This document shows, in pieces, positions 33,083-42,138 of a stretch of DNA of 64,000 bases. Within the stretch, counting starts at the first letter, position 1. The number at the start of each line of letters is the position of its first letter. The notes beneath the pieces were generated by a model. It had not been told where the DNA came from, searched no databases, and saw only the letters and a list, made by a program, of their open reading frames with translations. Source of the DNA: Actinomadura luteofluorescens. Its GTDB lineage: Bacteria; Actinomycetota; Actinomycetes; Streptosporangiales; Streptosporangiaceae. Made by a program: the position numbers and the translations under genes. Location of the stretch: NCBI RefSeq assembly GCF_013409365.1, contig NZ_JACCBA010000001.1, forward strand, positions 7,316,001 to 7,380,000. The letters run 5' to 3'.

Positions 33083-33814
33083 TCAGGCGAGGTCGACCAG
33101 CACGAGCGGCTCCGTCGTCGGCCGCGCGGACCCGCCGGCGGGCTCCACGGTCACGCCGACCTTGTCCCGCGGCCGCCACGTTCCGGCGACGACCGGGCGG
33201 CCCGGGTCGCTGGGCATCAGGCCCGCCGAGCGGGGGCCGTCCGCGCCGATCAGCCACAGCTGGTACGCCTTCGAGGACGGCAGAGCCCGCAGCCCGGACG
33301 AGGCCACGACCACCCCGCCGCGCGACGCGGACGCGACGACCGTGACCGTCCCGCCGCCCGCGGCGCGGCCCGTCGCCGAGCGCGCGTCCGGCGCCGACAG
33401 CACCGACGCCACGTCCCGGTAGGCGGCCTCAGTGCGCTGGATGCGCTGCCGTTCGTGGACCGCCACCCCGACGGAGGCGGCCGTCACCAGGCAGGCGGCC
33501 GCGGCCAGCCCGGCCGCGGCGGCGCGCCGCCACCGCCGCGGCCGGATCGGCCGCACGTCCGCGTCCCGGCCCGCAGGGGCGGGCGGCAGCTGCAGGACGT
33601 TCCGGACGTCCGCCAGCACCCGGGCCCGCAGCCGCGGCGGCGGGGCCTCGGTGACCGCCAGGCCCAGCCGGGCCGTCGTCGCCCGGAACTCGCGCAGCTC
33701 GGTCGCGCACGTCTCGCACCCGGCGAGGTGCTCCTCGAACGACCGCCGCTCCCCGGCGTCGTCGATCGCGTCCAGCGCGTACGCGCCGGCGAGGGCGTGC
33801 AGATCGTCCGTCAC
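33083..33814 (-). CDS. rskA: Anti-sigma-K factor (RskA family)
   Basis: 243 residues from GTG 33814, overlapping the sigma gene stop (GTGA). Cytoplasmic zinc-binding anti-sigma domain with His29-x3-Cys33-x2-Cys36 (HLAGCETC), one membrane helix near 98-120 (AAAAGLAAAACLVTAASVGV), and an extracellular RskA domain (YQLWLIGADGPRSAG). It should hold SigK at the membrane until cut by site-1 and site-2 proteases. Confidence 0.92.
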   Translation of the reverse strand: MTDDLHALAGAYALDAIDDAGERRSFEEHLAGCETCATELREFRATTARLGLAVTEAPPPRLRARVLADVRNVLQLPPAPAGRDADVRPIRPRRWRRAAAAGLAAAACLVTAASVGVAVHERQRIQRTEAAYRDVASVLSAPDARSATGRAAGGGTVTVVASASRGGVVVASSGLRALPSSKAYQLWLIGADGPRSAGLMPSDPGRPVVAGTWRPRDKVGVTVEPAGGSARPTTEPLVLVDLA

Positions 33815-34398
33815 CGTTCCACCCCCAGGCAGTCGCGCAGCCGGATGATGCCGTCGCGCATGCGGGTCCGCACCGTGTTCGGCGGCGCGCCCACCAGCGC
33901 GGCCACCTCACGATAGGAGTGCCCGCCGTAGTAGGCGAGCGTCACCGACTCGCGCTGCAGGCGCGTCAGCGTCCCGAGGCAGCGCCGCACCCGCTCGTGC
34001 TCCAGCCGCGCCTCGACCCGCTCGCCCACCGGGTCGTGCGCACCGCCCGCCCCGGGGTGGACGGTCCTCGCCTCGCGTTCGCCCGCGGCCTGCTCGCGCC
34101 GGACGCGGTCCACGGCCCGGCGGTGCGCGATCGTCAGGATCCACGCCATCGCGCCGCCGCGGCCCGGGTCGTAGCGGGCGGCGGACCGCCACACCTCGAT
34201 CATCACCTCCTGCGTCACCTCCTCCGCCATCGCCGGATCGCGGACGACCCGCCGCGCCAGCCCGTGCACGGGCGCCGCGGCCACGTCGTACAGCAGCTCG
34301 AACGCGCGCTCGTCGCCGCGCGCCGTCCGGCCGAGCAGCGCGTCCGCGTCATGCCCGGGCACCGTTCCGCCGTCCGGCGGCCTCGTCTCTGCCGGCAT
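33811..34398 (-). CDS. sigK: ECF sigma factor SigK
   Basis: 195 residues from ATG 34398, with GGAGGGGAG upstream. Region 2: FELLYDVAAAPVHGLARRVV, then EEVTQEVMIEVWRSAARYDP and WILTIAHRRAVDRVRREQ; region 4: LTRLQRESVTLAYYGGHSYR, then EVAALVGAPPNTVRTRMRDG. These match the SigK group. It is co-translated with its anti-sigma. The neighbouring NicO-TPR-DUF4331 genes on the same strand end 65 bp upstream and are candidate members of its regulon. Confidence 0.92.
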   Translation of the reverse strand: MPAETRPPDGGTVPGHDADALLGRTARGDERAFELLYDVAAAPVHGLARRVVRDPAMAEEVTQEVMIEVWRSAARYDPGRGGAMAWILTIAHRRAVDRVRREQAAGEREARTVHPGAGGAHDPVGERVEARLEHERVRRCLGTLTRLQRESVTLAYYGGHSYREVAALVGAPPNTVRTRMRDGIIRLRDCLGVER

Positions 34399-34463
34399 GC
34401 CGCGCTCCCCTCCGTGGACCGTCCACCCGGCACTACGCATCCGGGGCCGTCCAGGGTCGGAAC

Positions 34464-35819
34464 TCACAGGACCAGGCTCCGCAACGTGAGTCCCAGCCCG
34501 AGGACGACGACCGTCGCGGACGTCCCTATCGGCATCATCGCGCTGGGAAGCCGGGGCCGTATGGCCGGAATGCGCCGCGCCAGGGCGCGTGCGGAACCGG
34601 CGACGAGGAGGCCGACCGCGGTGAGCGCGGCGGCGAGGCCGAGCCCGTAGGCCAGGACGAGGACGACCCCGAACCAGGCCCGTCCGATCGCCGCGCCGCC
34701 GACCAGCACCACGACCGCCGACGGGCTCGGCACCATGCCGCCCGCCAGCCCCATCAGCACGACCCCGCCGCGCCGTGACCTCGCGGGCCCGTGCCCATGC
34801 CCGTGGCCGTGGGTGTGGGTGTGGTGCCGGTTGCGCAGGGCGCGCCACAGCAGCAGCGCACCCGCCGCCGTCACGAGGACACCGCCCGCCGCGCCGAGCC
34901 AAGGGAACAGCGCCTCGGGCGCCAGCAGGGCCCCGGTCGTCACGAGCAGGCCGAGGGCCAGGACGCCGGCCGTGTGGGTGAGCGTGACGGTGAGGCCGAG
35001 CGCGAGGACGTCCCGCGTCCTGCGCCGCCCGTCCCCGATCGCGTGCGCCGCCATGATCGTCTTGCCGTGGCCGGGCGCGAGCGCGTGCAGCGCGCCGAGC
35101 AGCAGCGCGACCAGGAACGCCAGGGCCGCGAAGCCGGGCGTGAGGTCGTGCCTCGCGACCAGCGACGTGAACCGCCGGGTCAGCCCGTCGGCGCCGCGCG
35201 GCAGCAGCGTTCCGGGCCCGGCGCCTCGCGCGGGGGCCGCGAGCGGCGGCCCGCCCGCCCGCACGTCGAGGGTCGCCGACCGCTGGTCGGGCGGGGAGGC
35301 GAGCAGGTCCGCCGGGTAGGCGGTGAGGCGGCGGCTGCGCGACGACCCGGGCACGCCGGACGCGGCGAGCGTCATCCGGTCGCCGCGCGCGGTGATCTCC
35401 CGCCAGCCGATCCGGCCGTCGCCGCCGGCCCGGAAGGAGACCGTCCCCGGTCCGGCGGGCGCGGTGATCCGGCATTCGAGCCGCAGCGTCGGCAGCCCCG
35501 CCTGCCCGCGCGGTGCCGACGCGGTGGCGGACGCGACCGTCGCGGTGACGGGACGCCCGTCCACCGCGACGCGCAGGGACGAGGCGGCCCGCGCGCAGGC
35601 GCCGCCCGCCCACGCCGCCAGCTCGCCGTCCGACGGGCGCCCGTCGTGGTCGGCGTCGAGCCCCGGCATCGCCTGCGCCGCGGGGATTTCGGCGCGGTCC
35701 TCGACATGGTCGATCCGCAGTTCGTGCGGCGCCGCGACCAGCCCGTCGTAGTGGTTGACGGTGAAGTTGCCCAGGGGATGCGCGGCGAGCACCCCGGCGG
35801 CGAGCGCGAGAACGATCAC
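34464..35819 (-). CDS. NicO/RcnA-type metal transporter with N-terminal extracytoplasmic domain
   Basis: 451 residues from GTG 35819, which overlaps the TPR gene stop (GTGA). A signal-like helix leads to a soluble region (about 20-240) opening HPLGNFTVNHYDGL, a motif family often found fused to nickel/cobalt transporters. The C-terminal half has six hydrophobic helices with HALAPGHGKTIMAAHAIGDG and TLTHTAGVLALGLL, and a His-rich loop HHTHTHGHGHGHG as in NicO/RcnA exporters. It probably moves Ni, Co or a similar ion, direction uncertain. Confidence 0.8.
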   Translation of the reverse strand: MIVLALAAGVLAAHPLGNFTVNHYDGLVAAPHELRIDHVEDRAEIPAAQAMPGLDADHDGRPSDGELAAWAGGACARAASSLRVAVDGRPVTATVASATASAPRGQAGLPTLRLECRITAPAGPGTVSFRAGGDGRIGWREITARGDRMTLAASGVPGSSRSRRLTAYPADLLASPPDQRSATLDVRAGGPPLAAPARGAGPGTLLPRGADGLTRRFTSLVARHDLTPGFAALAFLVALLLGALHALAPGHGKTIMAAHAIGDGRRRTRDVLALGLTVTLTHTAGVLALGLLVTTGALLAPEALFPWLGAAGGVLVTAAGALLLWRALRNRHHTHTHGHGHGHGPARSRRGGVVLMGLAGGMVPSPSAVVVLVGGAAIGRAWFGVVLVLAYGLGLAAALTAVGLLVAGSARALARRIPAIRPRLPSAMMPIGTSATVVVLGLGLTLRSLVL

Positions 35820-37126
35820 GACGCGCCTCCCAGTTCGTCCAGGGCCGCCTTGGCGCGCGGTGCCCACAGCGGGGAGAAGGCGGGATTGCGGCGCAGTGAC
35901 CCGGCGAGGTCGCGCCGCGCGGCGGCCCGCTCGCCGAGGGCCATCTCGATGAGGCCGAGATGGAACCGGAAGGACGCGCGGCGGTACCCGGTGGCCGTCG
36001 CCTGCCGGGCGTAGCGGAGGGCCTCGCCGTCCCGCCCGTTGACGTGCAGCGCCCAGGCCAGGGCGTCGGCCGCGTGCACGCTGCACTGCCGCACGCGCGC
36101 GCCGGGGCAGCGCCTCCGGTACTCGGCCCGCGCCGCCCGCAGCGCGTCCCCGGTGTCGCCGTGGTCGCTCTCGGACAGCGCGGTCTCCAGGTCGGCGTCG
36201 ACGCCGCCGGCCCTGGCGATCCGTGCCCACGCCGTCGCGACCGCGTACTGCCGTTCCGCCTCGTCCCGGCGTCCGGCCGACTCCAGCAGCTCCCCGTACT
36301 CGGTGACGTACTGGGGGAGGGGGAGCCGCTTGACGATCCCGGCCCGCACGGCGAGCGCCCCGGCCGTGTCGCCGCGCGCGGCCCTGACGCGGGCCTCGCC
36401 GTCCAGGGCTGGCAGGTGGCCGGGGGACAGGCGCAGCGCCTCGGCGTACTCGCGCCCCGCCCGGCCGAGGTCGCCGTCGTTCCAGGCCAGCTCGCCGAGC
36501 TGCACCGCGATGTAGGCCAGGTCGCCGCGGTCGGTGGCGGAGGCCCGCGCGAGCCCCAGCACCCGGCGCGCCTCCGCGACCTCTCCGCGCAGCTCCCGCA
36601 CGTACGCGAGCCGGGTGAAGACCGGAACCCCCGGACGGACGGCGTCCGCCCGCCGCGCGGCGGCCAGCGCGTCGCCGTAGCGGCCGAGCTCCACCAGCGC
36701 GTCCACCCGGACGGCGGCGGCCCGCTGCGCGTAGGGGTTCGCCTTGAGCGCCCGGTCCGCGTACCGCAGCGCCCCGTGGAAGTCGTGGCGCGCCGCAGCG
36801 AGCGCGCCGAGCCCGGCCAGCGCGCCGTCGTTCCCGGGCGCCTCACGGAGGGAGCGGTGGAGCACCTCTTCCGCCTTCGGGTAGTACGCCGGATCCGCGG
36901 TCACACGGGCCTGCTCCACGTACGCGATTCCTAGGGACGCCCAGCCGGCGGCGTCACGGGGCTGCTCGCGCAGCCTCTTCTGCAGGCCGGGGATGCCCGG
37001 GGCAGGGGCCCCGGCCGGGGCCGCCGCGGCGCGCTCCCCGGACGGGCGGCCGAACGCGACCGCCGATCCGAGGGTGAGCGCGGCGACGAGCCCCGCCACC
37101 GAGGCCCCGGTGAGGAGGGGACGCAT
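35816..37126 (-). CDS. Secreted or membrane-anchored TPR protein
   Basis: 436 residues from ATG 37126. The N-terminus (MRPLLTGASVAGLVAALTLG) is a signal peptide or anchor. The rest is at least six tetratricopeptide units, for example AWASLGIAYVEQA region, ALAGLGALAAARHDFHGALR, ALRYADRALKANPYAQRAAA and a last LGLIEMALGERAAARRDLAG. TPR arrays mediate protein contacts. It is tightly coupled on both sides (TGATG with DUF4331, GTGA with NicO), so the three products probably work together at the envelope. Confidence 0.82.
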   Translation of the reverse strand: MRPLLTGASVAGLVAALTLGSAVAFGRPSGERAAAAPAGAPAPGIPGLQKRLREQPRDAAGWASLGIAYVEQARVTADPAYYPKAEEVLHRSLREAPGNDGALAGLGALAAARHDFHGALRYADRALKANPYAQRAAAVRVDALVELGRYGDALAAARRADAVRPGVPVFTRLAYVRELRGEVAEARRVLGLARASATDRGDLAYIAVQLGELAWNDGDLGRAGREYAEALRLSPGHLPALDGEARVRAARGDTAGALAVRAGIVKRLPLPQYVTEYGELLESAGRRDEAERQYAVATAWARIARAGGVDADLETALSESDHGDTGDALRAARAEYRRRCPGARVRQCSVHAADALAWALHVNGRDGEALRYARQATATGYRRASFRFHLGLIEMALGERAAARRDLAGSLRRNPAFSPLWAPRAKAALDELGGAS

Positions 37127-38688
37127 CAGCTCTCGTGCCGTCCCGCCGAGGGACGGCGCCGCCGCAGCCACAGCAGCCCGCCGGTCAGCAGGAACGCCCC
37201 CGCGCCCGCCGCCGCGGCGACCGGCGCCAGCGAGATCGTCCCGTCCTCGCCGCCCGAGGTGCTCTCGGTGGCGCCCGCGTTGAGGAAGTTCACCTTCCCG
37301 CCGTCGCCCCTGCCCGCCGTGCCCGCGGCCTTCGTCCCCGGCTTCCTCGCGCCGCGCACGTCCGACCCCGAGTGGGGCTGCGCCACGTACGGGAAGCTCG
37401 TGCCGAACCCGGCGTCGTTGGCGTTCACGGCGTCGCCGAGGTCGTTCTTCTTGCCGAGCAGCTCGCCCTCGACGGCCTGCAACTCGATGTCGACGACGTC
37501 GTCGGTGAGCCGCCGCCCGTTCGGGAAGCCCGCCTTGTCCCCGCCGAGGACCCCCAGCCGGTCCGGCTTCGCGGCCGGCCGGACCGAGGTGTTGAGCCGC
37601 AGCAGCTCCGCGGGCCGGACGTGCGCCGGCTGGTTCAGCCCCGGCACGCCGGTGAGGAACGCCTGGACGAGGTCCTTGCGCGGCCCGGGCGGTGCCGGGA
37701 TCTTGTAGATCTTCTCGATGAGCTTCGGCAGCTCGGGGTCGGTGACGAACCCGGCGAACTGCGCGTCCTGCCACGGAGTGGACGCGTTGAAGGCGTCCTT
37801 CTTCCCGCGCGGGACGACCACCTCGTTCACCAGCGGGCTCCCGAGCCGCGACACCTGCGCGTAGGCGCCGGACGCGGAGAGCCGCGACACGGTCGAGTTC
37901 ACCCCGATCACCGGGTCGTGCCCCGTGACGAGGTGGCGCGTCGGGATCTGCAGCGCGACCGTGTTGACGTTGTATCCGCTCAGCGTGTCGTTCCCGACCT
38001 CCTTCAGGTTCGCGCCGTACAGCAGGTCGAACACCCGCAGGTCGAGGAAGAACGGGTCGTCGGCCTGCCCGGCGAACGAGGTCGTCCCGTCACCGAGCGG
38101 CCTGACCGCCTGGGCGCGCAGCCTCGCGTAGTCCGGCATGGACGCCTTGCCCACGTTGGACGGCGCGACGGGCGCGTTCCCGGCGAGCGTGTGCGTGCTC
38201 CGGACCTGGCCGCCGACCCTTCGGACCAGCGTCAGGTCGTAGGTCTGCGTGAAGTTGAGGTCGGGGTCGTCCAGGCTCGTCACCGGCCCGGTGTTGTAGA
38301 GGAAGGTGTTCGCGTTCTTCAGCCGGTCGTGGAAGCGGAACCGGTAGGTGAGGTCGGGCAGGGAGTCGCCGTCGTTGTCGACGTTCAGGTCGTACCTGGC
38401 GTCCCGCGCGAACTTGGAGAAGTTCGGCCCGCCGGCCGGGTCCTGGAACGGGATGAAGTTCGCGATCAGCGTGGTGGTGTCCGGCTTGTCCGGACTGACG
38501 AACGCGTAGACGTCGGTGTTGTCGTACTGCGGCTGCCCCGAGATGAGCGGTGCCTCGCGGTGGCTGGACGCGGTGCCCTGCCTCGGCGCGAGTCCGGCGA
38601 ACCCGCCCGCGCACAGCAGACCCGCGGCCGCGGCCAGCGCGGCGACCCGCGCCCTGGACGTTCCCCCGGCTGGATGGAGTGTCGGCAT
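37126..38688 (-). CDS. Secreted DUF4331 protein with C-terminal membrane anchor
   Basis: 520 residues from ATG 38688, with GAGGG seven bases upstream. A signal peptide ends near residue 40. The DUF4331 body is recognisable by SSHREAPLISGQPQYDNTDV, VYAFVSPDKPDTTTLIANF and DNDGDSLPDLTYRFRF. The protein ends with a hydrophobic segment (APVAAAAGAGAFLLTGGLLW) and RRRR, an anchor of the surface-protein kind but without LPXTG. The function of DUF4331 is unknown. It leads the operon with the TPR and NicO genes. Confidence 0.88.
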   Translation of the reverse strand: MPTLHPAGGTSRARVAALAAAAGLLCAGGFAGLAPRQGTASSHREAPLISGQPQYDNTDVYAFVSPDKPDTTTLIANFIPFQDPAGGPNFSKFARDARYDLNVDNDGDSLPDLTYRFRFHDRLKNANTFLYNTGPVTSLDDPDLNFTQTYDLTLVRRVGGQVRSTHTLAGNAPVAPSNVGKASMPDYARLRAQAVRPLGDGTTSFAGQADDPFFLDLRVFDLLYGANLKEVGNDTLSGYNVNTVALQIPTRHLVTGHDPVIGVNSTVSRLSASGAYAQVSRLGSPLVNEVVVPRGKKDAFNASTPWQDAQFAGFVTDPELPKLIEKIYKIPAPPGPRKDLVQAFLTGVPGLNQPAHVRPAELLRLNTSVRPAAKPDRLGVLGGDKAGFPNGRRLTDDVVDIELQAVEGELLGKKNDLGDAVNANDAGFGTSFPYVAQPHSGSDVRGARKPGTKAAGTAGRGDGGKVNFLNAGATESTSGGEDGTISLAPVAAAAGAGAFLLTGGLLWLRRRRPSAGRHES

Positions 38689-38876
38689 CGTGGAACCCTC
38701 GCCGGTCTCCGGGTGCCCGCCGCGGCGGCGCCTTTCCGTGGCGCTGGGCCGTGTTGCCGCGGCGCCGGATCGACCGGTCTCTTCGCCATGCCCGCGGGTA
38801 CTTCGCGGCCCCCGCCGGATCTGATTGGTCGGGCCCGGCCGCTGGCCGGATACGGCCACGCCCGGGCCGCCCTCGC

Positions 38877-38905
38877 TTGACAATGAGTGAGCACTCACTC
38901 AGAAT
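38877..38905 (+). promoter_or_regulatory. Promoter with 18-bp TetR-type operator TGAGTGAGCACTCACTCA
   Basis: TTGACA (38877-38882) and CAGAAT (38900-38905) are spaced 17 bp. Between them lies an 18-bp inverted repeat with perfect 8-bp arms (38884-38891 and 38894-38901). A bound TetR-type dimer would block the polymerase. No TetR gene is adjacent. Confidence 0.75.
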
Positions 38906-38938
38906 CGGAGGAGACGGCATCCCGGCAAGGAGGCACCG

Positions 38939-39724
38939 ATGTATTCCGAGCTCAACGGCATGGTCGCGGTCATCACCGGCGGCTCGCGCGGCATCGGCGC
39001 CGCCACGGCGCGCGCGTTCGCCGCCGAGGGCGCGCGGGTCGCCGTCATCGGCCGCGACCGGGAGGCGCTCGACCAGGTGGCCAAGGAGACCGGCGGGATC
39101 GGCGTCGTCGCCGACGTCACCGACCTGGCCGCCCTCGACTCCGCGCGCGGGCGGATCGAGGACGGGCTCGGCCCGGCCGGCGTCCTGTGCGCGTTCGCGG
39201 GCGGCGGCATCGCGCGTCCCGGCCCGACCGCGGCCATGACCGAGCGGGAGTGGCGGTCGGTCCTGGACGGCAACCTCACCGCGACCTTCCTCACCCTGAA
39301 GGCATTCCTGCCCGGCATGCAGGAGCGCCAGGCCGGTTCGATCATCACGATGTCGTCGTCGGCCGGGCGACTGCCGACGAACCTGCCGGGCGGCGGCGGC
39401 CGGGAGCTGGGCAACCCGTGGGGCGCCCCCGTCGCCTACGAGGCCGCCAAGGCCGGCGTCCAGGCCCTCACCCGCCACGCCGCCGCCGAGGCCGGGCGGG
39501 ACGGCGTCCGCGTCAACTGCGTCGCGCCCGGCACGATCCGCACCGAGCGCACCGCGCGGTTCATGCCCGAGGAGACCCAGGCCGCCGTGGCCGCCTCCCA
39601 CCCGCTCGCCCGTCTCGGCGAACCGGGCGACGTCGCGTCCGCCGCGCTCTTCCTGGCCTCGTCCCAGTCCGCGTGGCTGACGGGCCTCACCCTCGACGTC
39701 ACCGGCGGCCGCGTCATGCTCTGA
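38939..39724 (+). CDS. Short-chain dehydrogenase/reductase (FabG-like)
   Basis: 261 residues. TGGSRGIGAATARAFAAEGA (residues 13-32), an AFAGGGIARPG segment replacing the usual NNAG, catalytic Ser in ITMSSSAG, Tyr and Lys in VAYEAAKAG, and the C-terminal LDVTGGRVML of classical SDRs. NAG is modified, so cofactor contacts may differ slightly. A strong operator-containing promoter precedes it, and a 17-bp hairpin follows. Substrate unknown. Confidence 0.88.
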   Translation: MYSELNGMVAVITGGSRGIGAATARAFAAEGARVAVIGRDREALDQVAKETGGIGVVADVTDLAALDSARGRIEDGLGPAGVLCAFAGGGIARPGPTAAMTEREWRSVLDGNLTATFLTLKAFLPGMQERQAGSIITMSSSAGRLPTNLPGGGGRELGNPWGAPVAYEAAKAGVQALTRHAAAEAGRDGVRVNCVAPGTIRTERTARFMPEETQAAVAASHPLARLGEPGDVASAALFLASSQSAWLTGLTLDVTGGRVML

Positions 39725-39739
39725 ACACCGGCAGGACGC

Positions 39740-39775
39740 GGAAGGGCCCTCGCCGCCTGCGGCGAGGGCCCTTCC
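39740..39775. terminator. 17-bp perfect hairpin between SDR and pdhC
   Basis: Arms 39740-39756 and 39759-39775 pair perfectly around CT. It lies between two convergent genes and should act in both directions. Confidence 0.75.
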
Positions 39776-39790
39776 GTGCGTCGTGCGCGG

Positions 39791-41083
39791 CTACGCGACG
39801 ATGAGCAGCGGGTTCTGGAGCAGCTCGGCGAGGCGGGCCAGGAACTTCGCGGCCGTCGCGCCGTCGGTGGCGCGGTGGTCGACCGACAGGGTCACCGTCA
39901 TGCGCTTGCCTGGGACGACCTGGCCGTCGCGGACGACAGGTTCGTCGCGGACGGCGCCCACGGCGAGGATGGCGGCCTCCGGCGGGTTGATCACCGCGGA
40001 GAACGAGTCCACACCGAACATGCCGAGGTTGCTGACGCTGAACGTGCCGCCGCTCATCTCCCGCGCGGACAGCTTGCCGTCGCGGGCCTTGGCGGCGAGC
40101 TCGCGGGTCTCCCGCCCGATCTGCGAGACGCTCATCCGGTCGGCGTCGCGGACGACCGGCACGACGAGGCCGTCCTCGACCGCCACCGCCACGCCGACGT
40201 GCACCCGCTTGTGGAAGAGCAGGTTCTCCTCGGTGTAGGAGACGTTCACCGCCGGGTGCTCGCGCAGCGCCGTCGCCACCGCCTTCACGACCAGGTCGTT
40301 CACGCTGACCTTCGCCGGGGCGAGCGCCTCGTTCAGCGTCGCGCGGAAGGCCAGCAGGGCGTCGGCGTCCACCTCGCGGTTCAGGTAGAAGTGCGGCGCC
40401 TCGCGCTTGCTCTCGGTCAGCCGCCTGGCCGCCACCTTGCGGAAGCGGTTCAGCGGGACGGCCTCCACGTCCGGGTCGTCGGCTCGGGCCTGGACGGCGG
40501 GCGCCGCCGCCGCGGGGGCGGCGGGGGCCTGGGCGGCGGCCGGAGCGGGCGCCGCCGGGCCGGCGGCGCGCACGGCGGCCTCGATGTCGGCGCGGACGAT
40601 GCGCCCGCCCGGACCGGAGCCGCTGAGCGCGGTCAGGTCGATGCCGTGGTCGCGGGCGAGCCGGCGCGCCAGCGGCGACGACGGCGGCCGGGAGGCGGCC
40701 GGACGTCCACCCGCCTGCGGCGGGGCGGCAGTGGCGACCGGCGCCGGCTCGGCCGCAGCCTCGGCGGCGGGCTCCGGCTCGGCGGCGGCCTCCGGCTCGG
40801 CCGCGGGCCGCGACTCGGCGGCGGGCGCGGGCTCGGGACGGGCGCCGCCCGCGGGGGCGATCACCGCGATCGGGGCGCCGATCGCGGCGGTCTCGCCCTC
40901 GCCGACGAGGATCTTCTCCAGCACGCCGGCCTCGTAGGCCTCGTACTCCATGACCGCCTTGTCGGTCTCGATGTCGACGATGACGTCGCCGACCGCGACC
41001 TCGTCCCCCGGCTGCTTCTGCCAGGAGCTGATGACGCCCTCCTCCATCGTGTCGGAGAGGCGGGGCATGAGGATCTCGGTCAT
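39791..41083 (-). CDS. pdhC: 2-oxoacid dehydrogenase E2 (dihydrolipoyl acyltransferase)
   Basis: 430 residues. One lipoyl domain (1-78) with the lipoylated Lys42 in ETDKAVME, an Ala/Pro/Glu-rich linker, a peripheral subunit-binding domain (SPLARRLARDHGIDLTALSG and GPGGRI) and a C-terminal catalytic domain with the active-site VDHRATDGATAAKFL. It transfers the acyl group made by E1 to CoA. Coupled by ATGA to E1-beta. No lipoamide dehydrogenase gene is present locally. Confidence 0.93.
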   Translation of the reverse strand: MTEILMPRLSDTMEEGVISSWQKQPGDEVAVGDVIVDIETDKAVMEYEAYEAGVLEKILVGEGETAAIGAPIAVIAPAGGARPEPAPAAESRPAAEPEAAAEPEPAAEAAAEPAPVATAAPPQAGGRPAASRPPSSPLARRLARDHGIDLTALSGSGPGGRIVRADIEAAVRAAGPAAPAPAAAQAPAAPAAAAPAVQARADDPDVEAVPLNRFRKVAARRLTESKREAPHFYLNREVDADALLAFRATLNEALAPAKVSVNDLVVKAVATALREHPAVNVSYTEENLLFHKRVHVGVAVAVEDGLVVPVVRDADRMSVSQIGRETRELAAKARDGKLSAREMSGGTFSVSNLGMFGVDSFSAVINPPEAAILAVGAVRDEPVVRDGQVVPGKRMTVTLSVDHRATDGATAAKFLARLAELLQNPLLIVA

Positions 41084-42129
41084 CGCGCGGGCTCCAGAGC
41101 GGGTCGCGGGGACGTGGCGTCCGTCCCCGGCGTGGTGCGGCCGGTCGCGCGGAGCGTGGCGCGCACGGCGGTCAGCAGGGACTCGGCGGACGGCAGCGCC
41201 GCCGTCTCCAGGGACTTGGCGTAGGGGAGCGGCACCTCGGCCATCGCGACGCGCCGGACGGGGGCGTCCAGCCAGTCGAAGGCGCCCTCCTGGATCGTCG
41301 CGGCGATCTCGGCGCCGATGCCGTAGGTCAGCCAGTCGTCCTCGGCCACGACGGCGCAGCCGGTCTTGCGGACCGACTCGACGACCGTCTGCCGGTCGAG
41401 CGGGCGCAGGCTGCGCAGGTCCACGACCTCGGCGGAGACGCCCTCGGCGGCGAGGGTCTCGGCGACCTCCGAGGCGACGCGGGCCATCCGGGAGTAGCCG
41501 ATGATCGTGATGTCGGTGCCGGGACGGGTCACGGCGGCGCGGCCGATCTCGGCGGGCTCGACGTCCTCGACCGGGGCCGGCAGCTCGCCCTTGGTGTTGT
41601 AGAGGGCGAGGTTCTCCAGGAACAGCACCGGGTCGTCGTCGCGGATCGCGGCCTTCAGCATCGCCGACGCCTCGGCGGGCGTGCTCGGCGCGAGCACCTT
41701 CAGGCCGGGGATGAACGAGTAGAACAGCTCGACGTTCTGCGAGTGGGTGGCGCCGAGCTGCTGCCCGCCGCCGCCCGGCGTGCGGATCACCATCGGCACG
41801 CTGGCCTGCCCGCCGAACATGCCGTAGATCTTCGCGGCGTGGTTGACGATCTGGTCCAGCGCCAGCAGCGAGAAGTTGATCGTCATGATCTCCACGACGG
41901 GGCGCAGGCCGAGCATCGCGGCGCCGATCGCGGCGCCGACGAACCCCTCCTCGGCGATCGGGGTGTCGCGCACGCGGCGCGGCCCGAACTCCTTCAGCAG
42001 CCCCTCGGTGATCTTGTAGGAGCCCTCGAAGAGCCCGATCTCCTCACCCATCAGGAAGACGTTCTCGTCGCGGAGCATCTCGGCGCGGAGCGTGTCCCGG
42101 AGGGCCTGGCGGTAGGTCACGGTTGCCAT
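41080..42129 (-). CDS. pdhB: 2-oxoacid dehydrogenase E1 beta subunit
   Basis: 349 residues. TYRQALRDTLRAEMLRDENV, FLMGEEIG, GLRPVVEIMTINFSLLALDQ and the C-terminal EVPLPYAKSLE are typical of PdhB-type subunits, which complete the thiamine diphosphate site with the alpha subunit. The sequence most resembles pyruvate-type complexes, but branched-chain or acetoin dehydrogenases cannot be excluded by eye. Nine bases separate it from E1-alpha. Confidence 0.93.
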   Translation of the reverse strand: MATVTYRQALRDTLRAEMLRDENVFLMGEEIGLFEGSYKITEGLLKEFGPRRVRDTPIAEEGFVGAAIGAAMLGLRPVVEIMTINFSLLALDQIVNHAAKIYGMFGGQASVPMVIRTPGGGGQQLGATHSQNVELFYSFIPGLKVLAPSTPAEASAMLKAAIRDDDPVLFLENLALYNTKGELPAPVEDVEPAEIGRAAVTRPGTDITIIGYSRMARVASEVAETLAAEGVSAEVVDLRSLRPLDRQTVVESVRKTGCAVVAEDDWLTYGIGAEIAATIQEGAFDWLDAPVRRVAMAEVPLPYAKSLETAALPSAESLLTAVRATLRATGRTTPGTDATSPRPALEPAR

Positions 42130-42138
42130 GGATGCCTC

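Noticed and set aside
34464..35819. Urease or hydrogenase accessory role (HupE/UreJ) for the NicO-like protein
   Set aside because: No urease or hydrogenase gene is near; the His-rich loop and HAxxPGHGK motif fit NicO/RcnA better.
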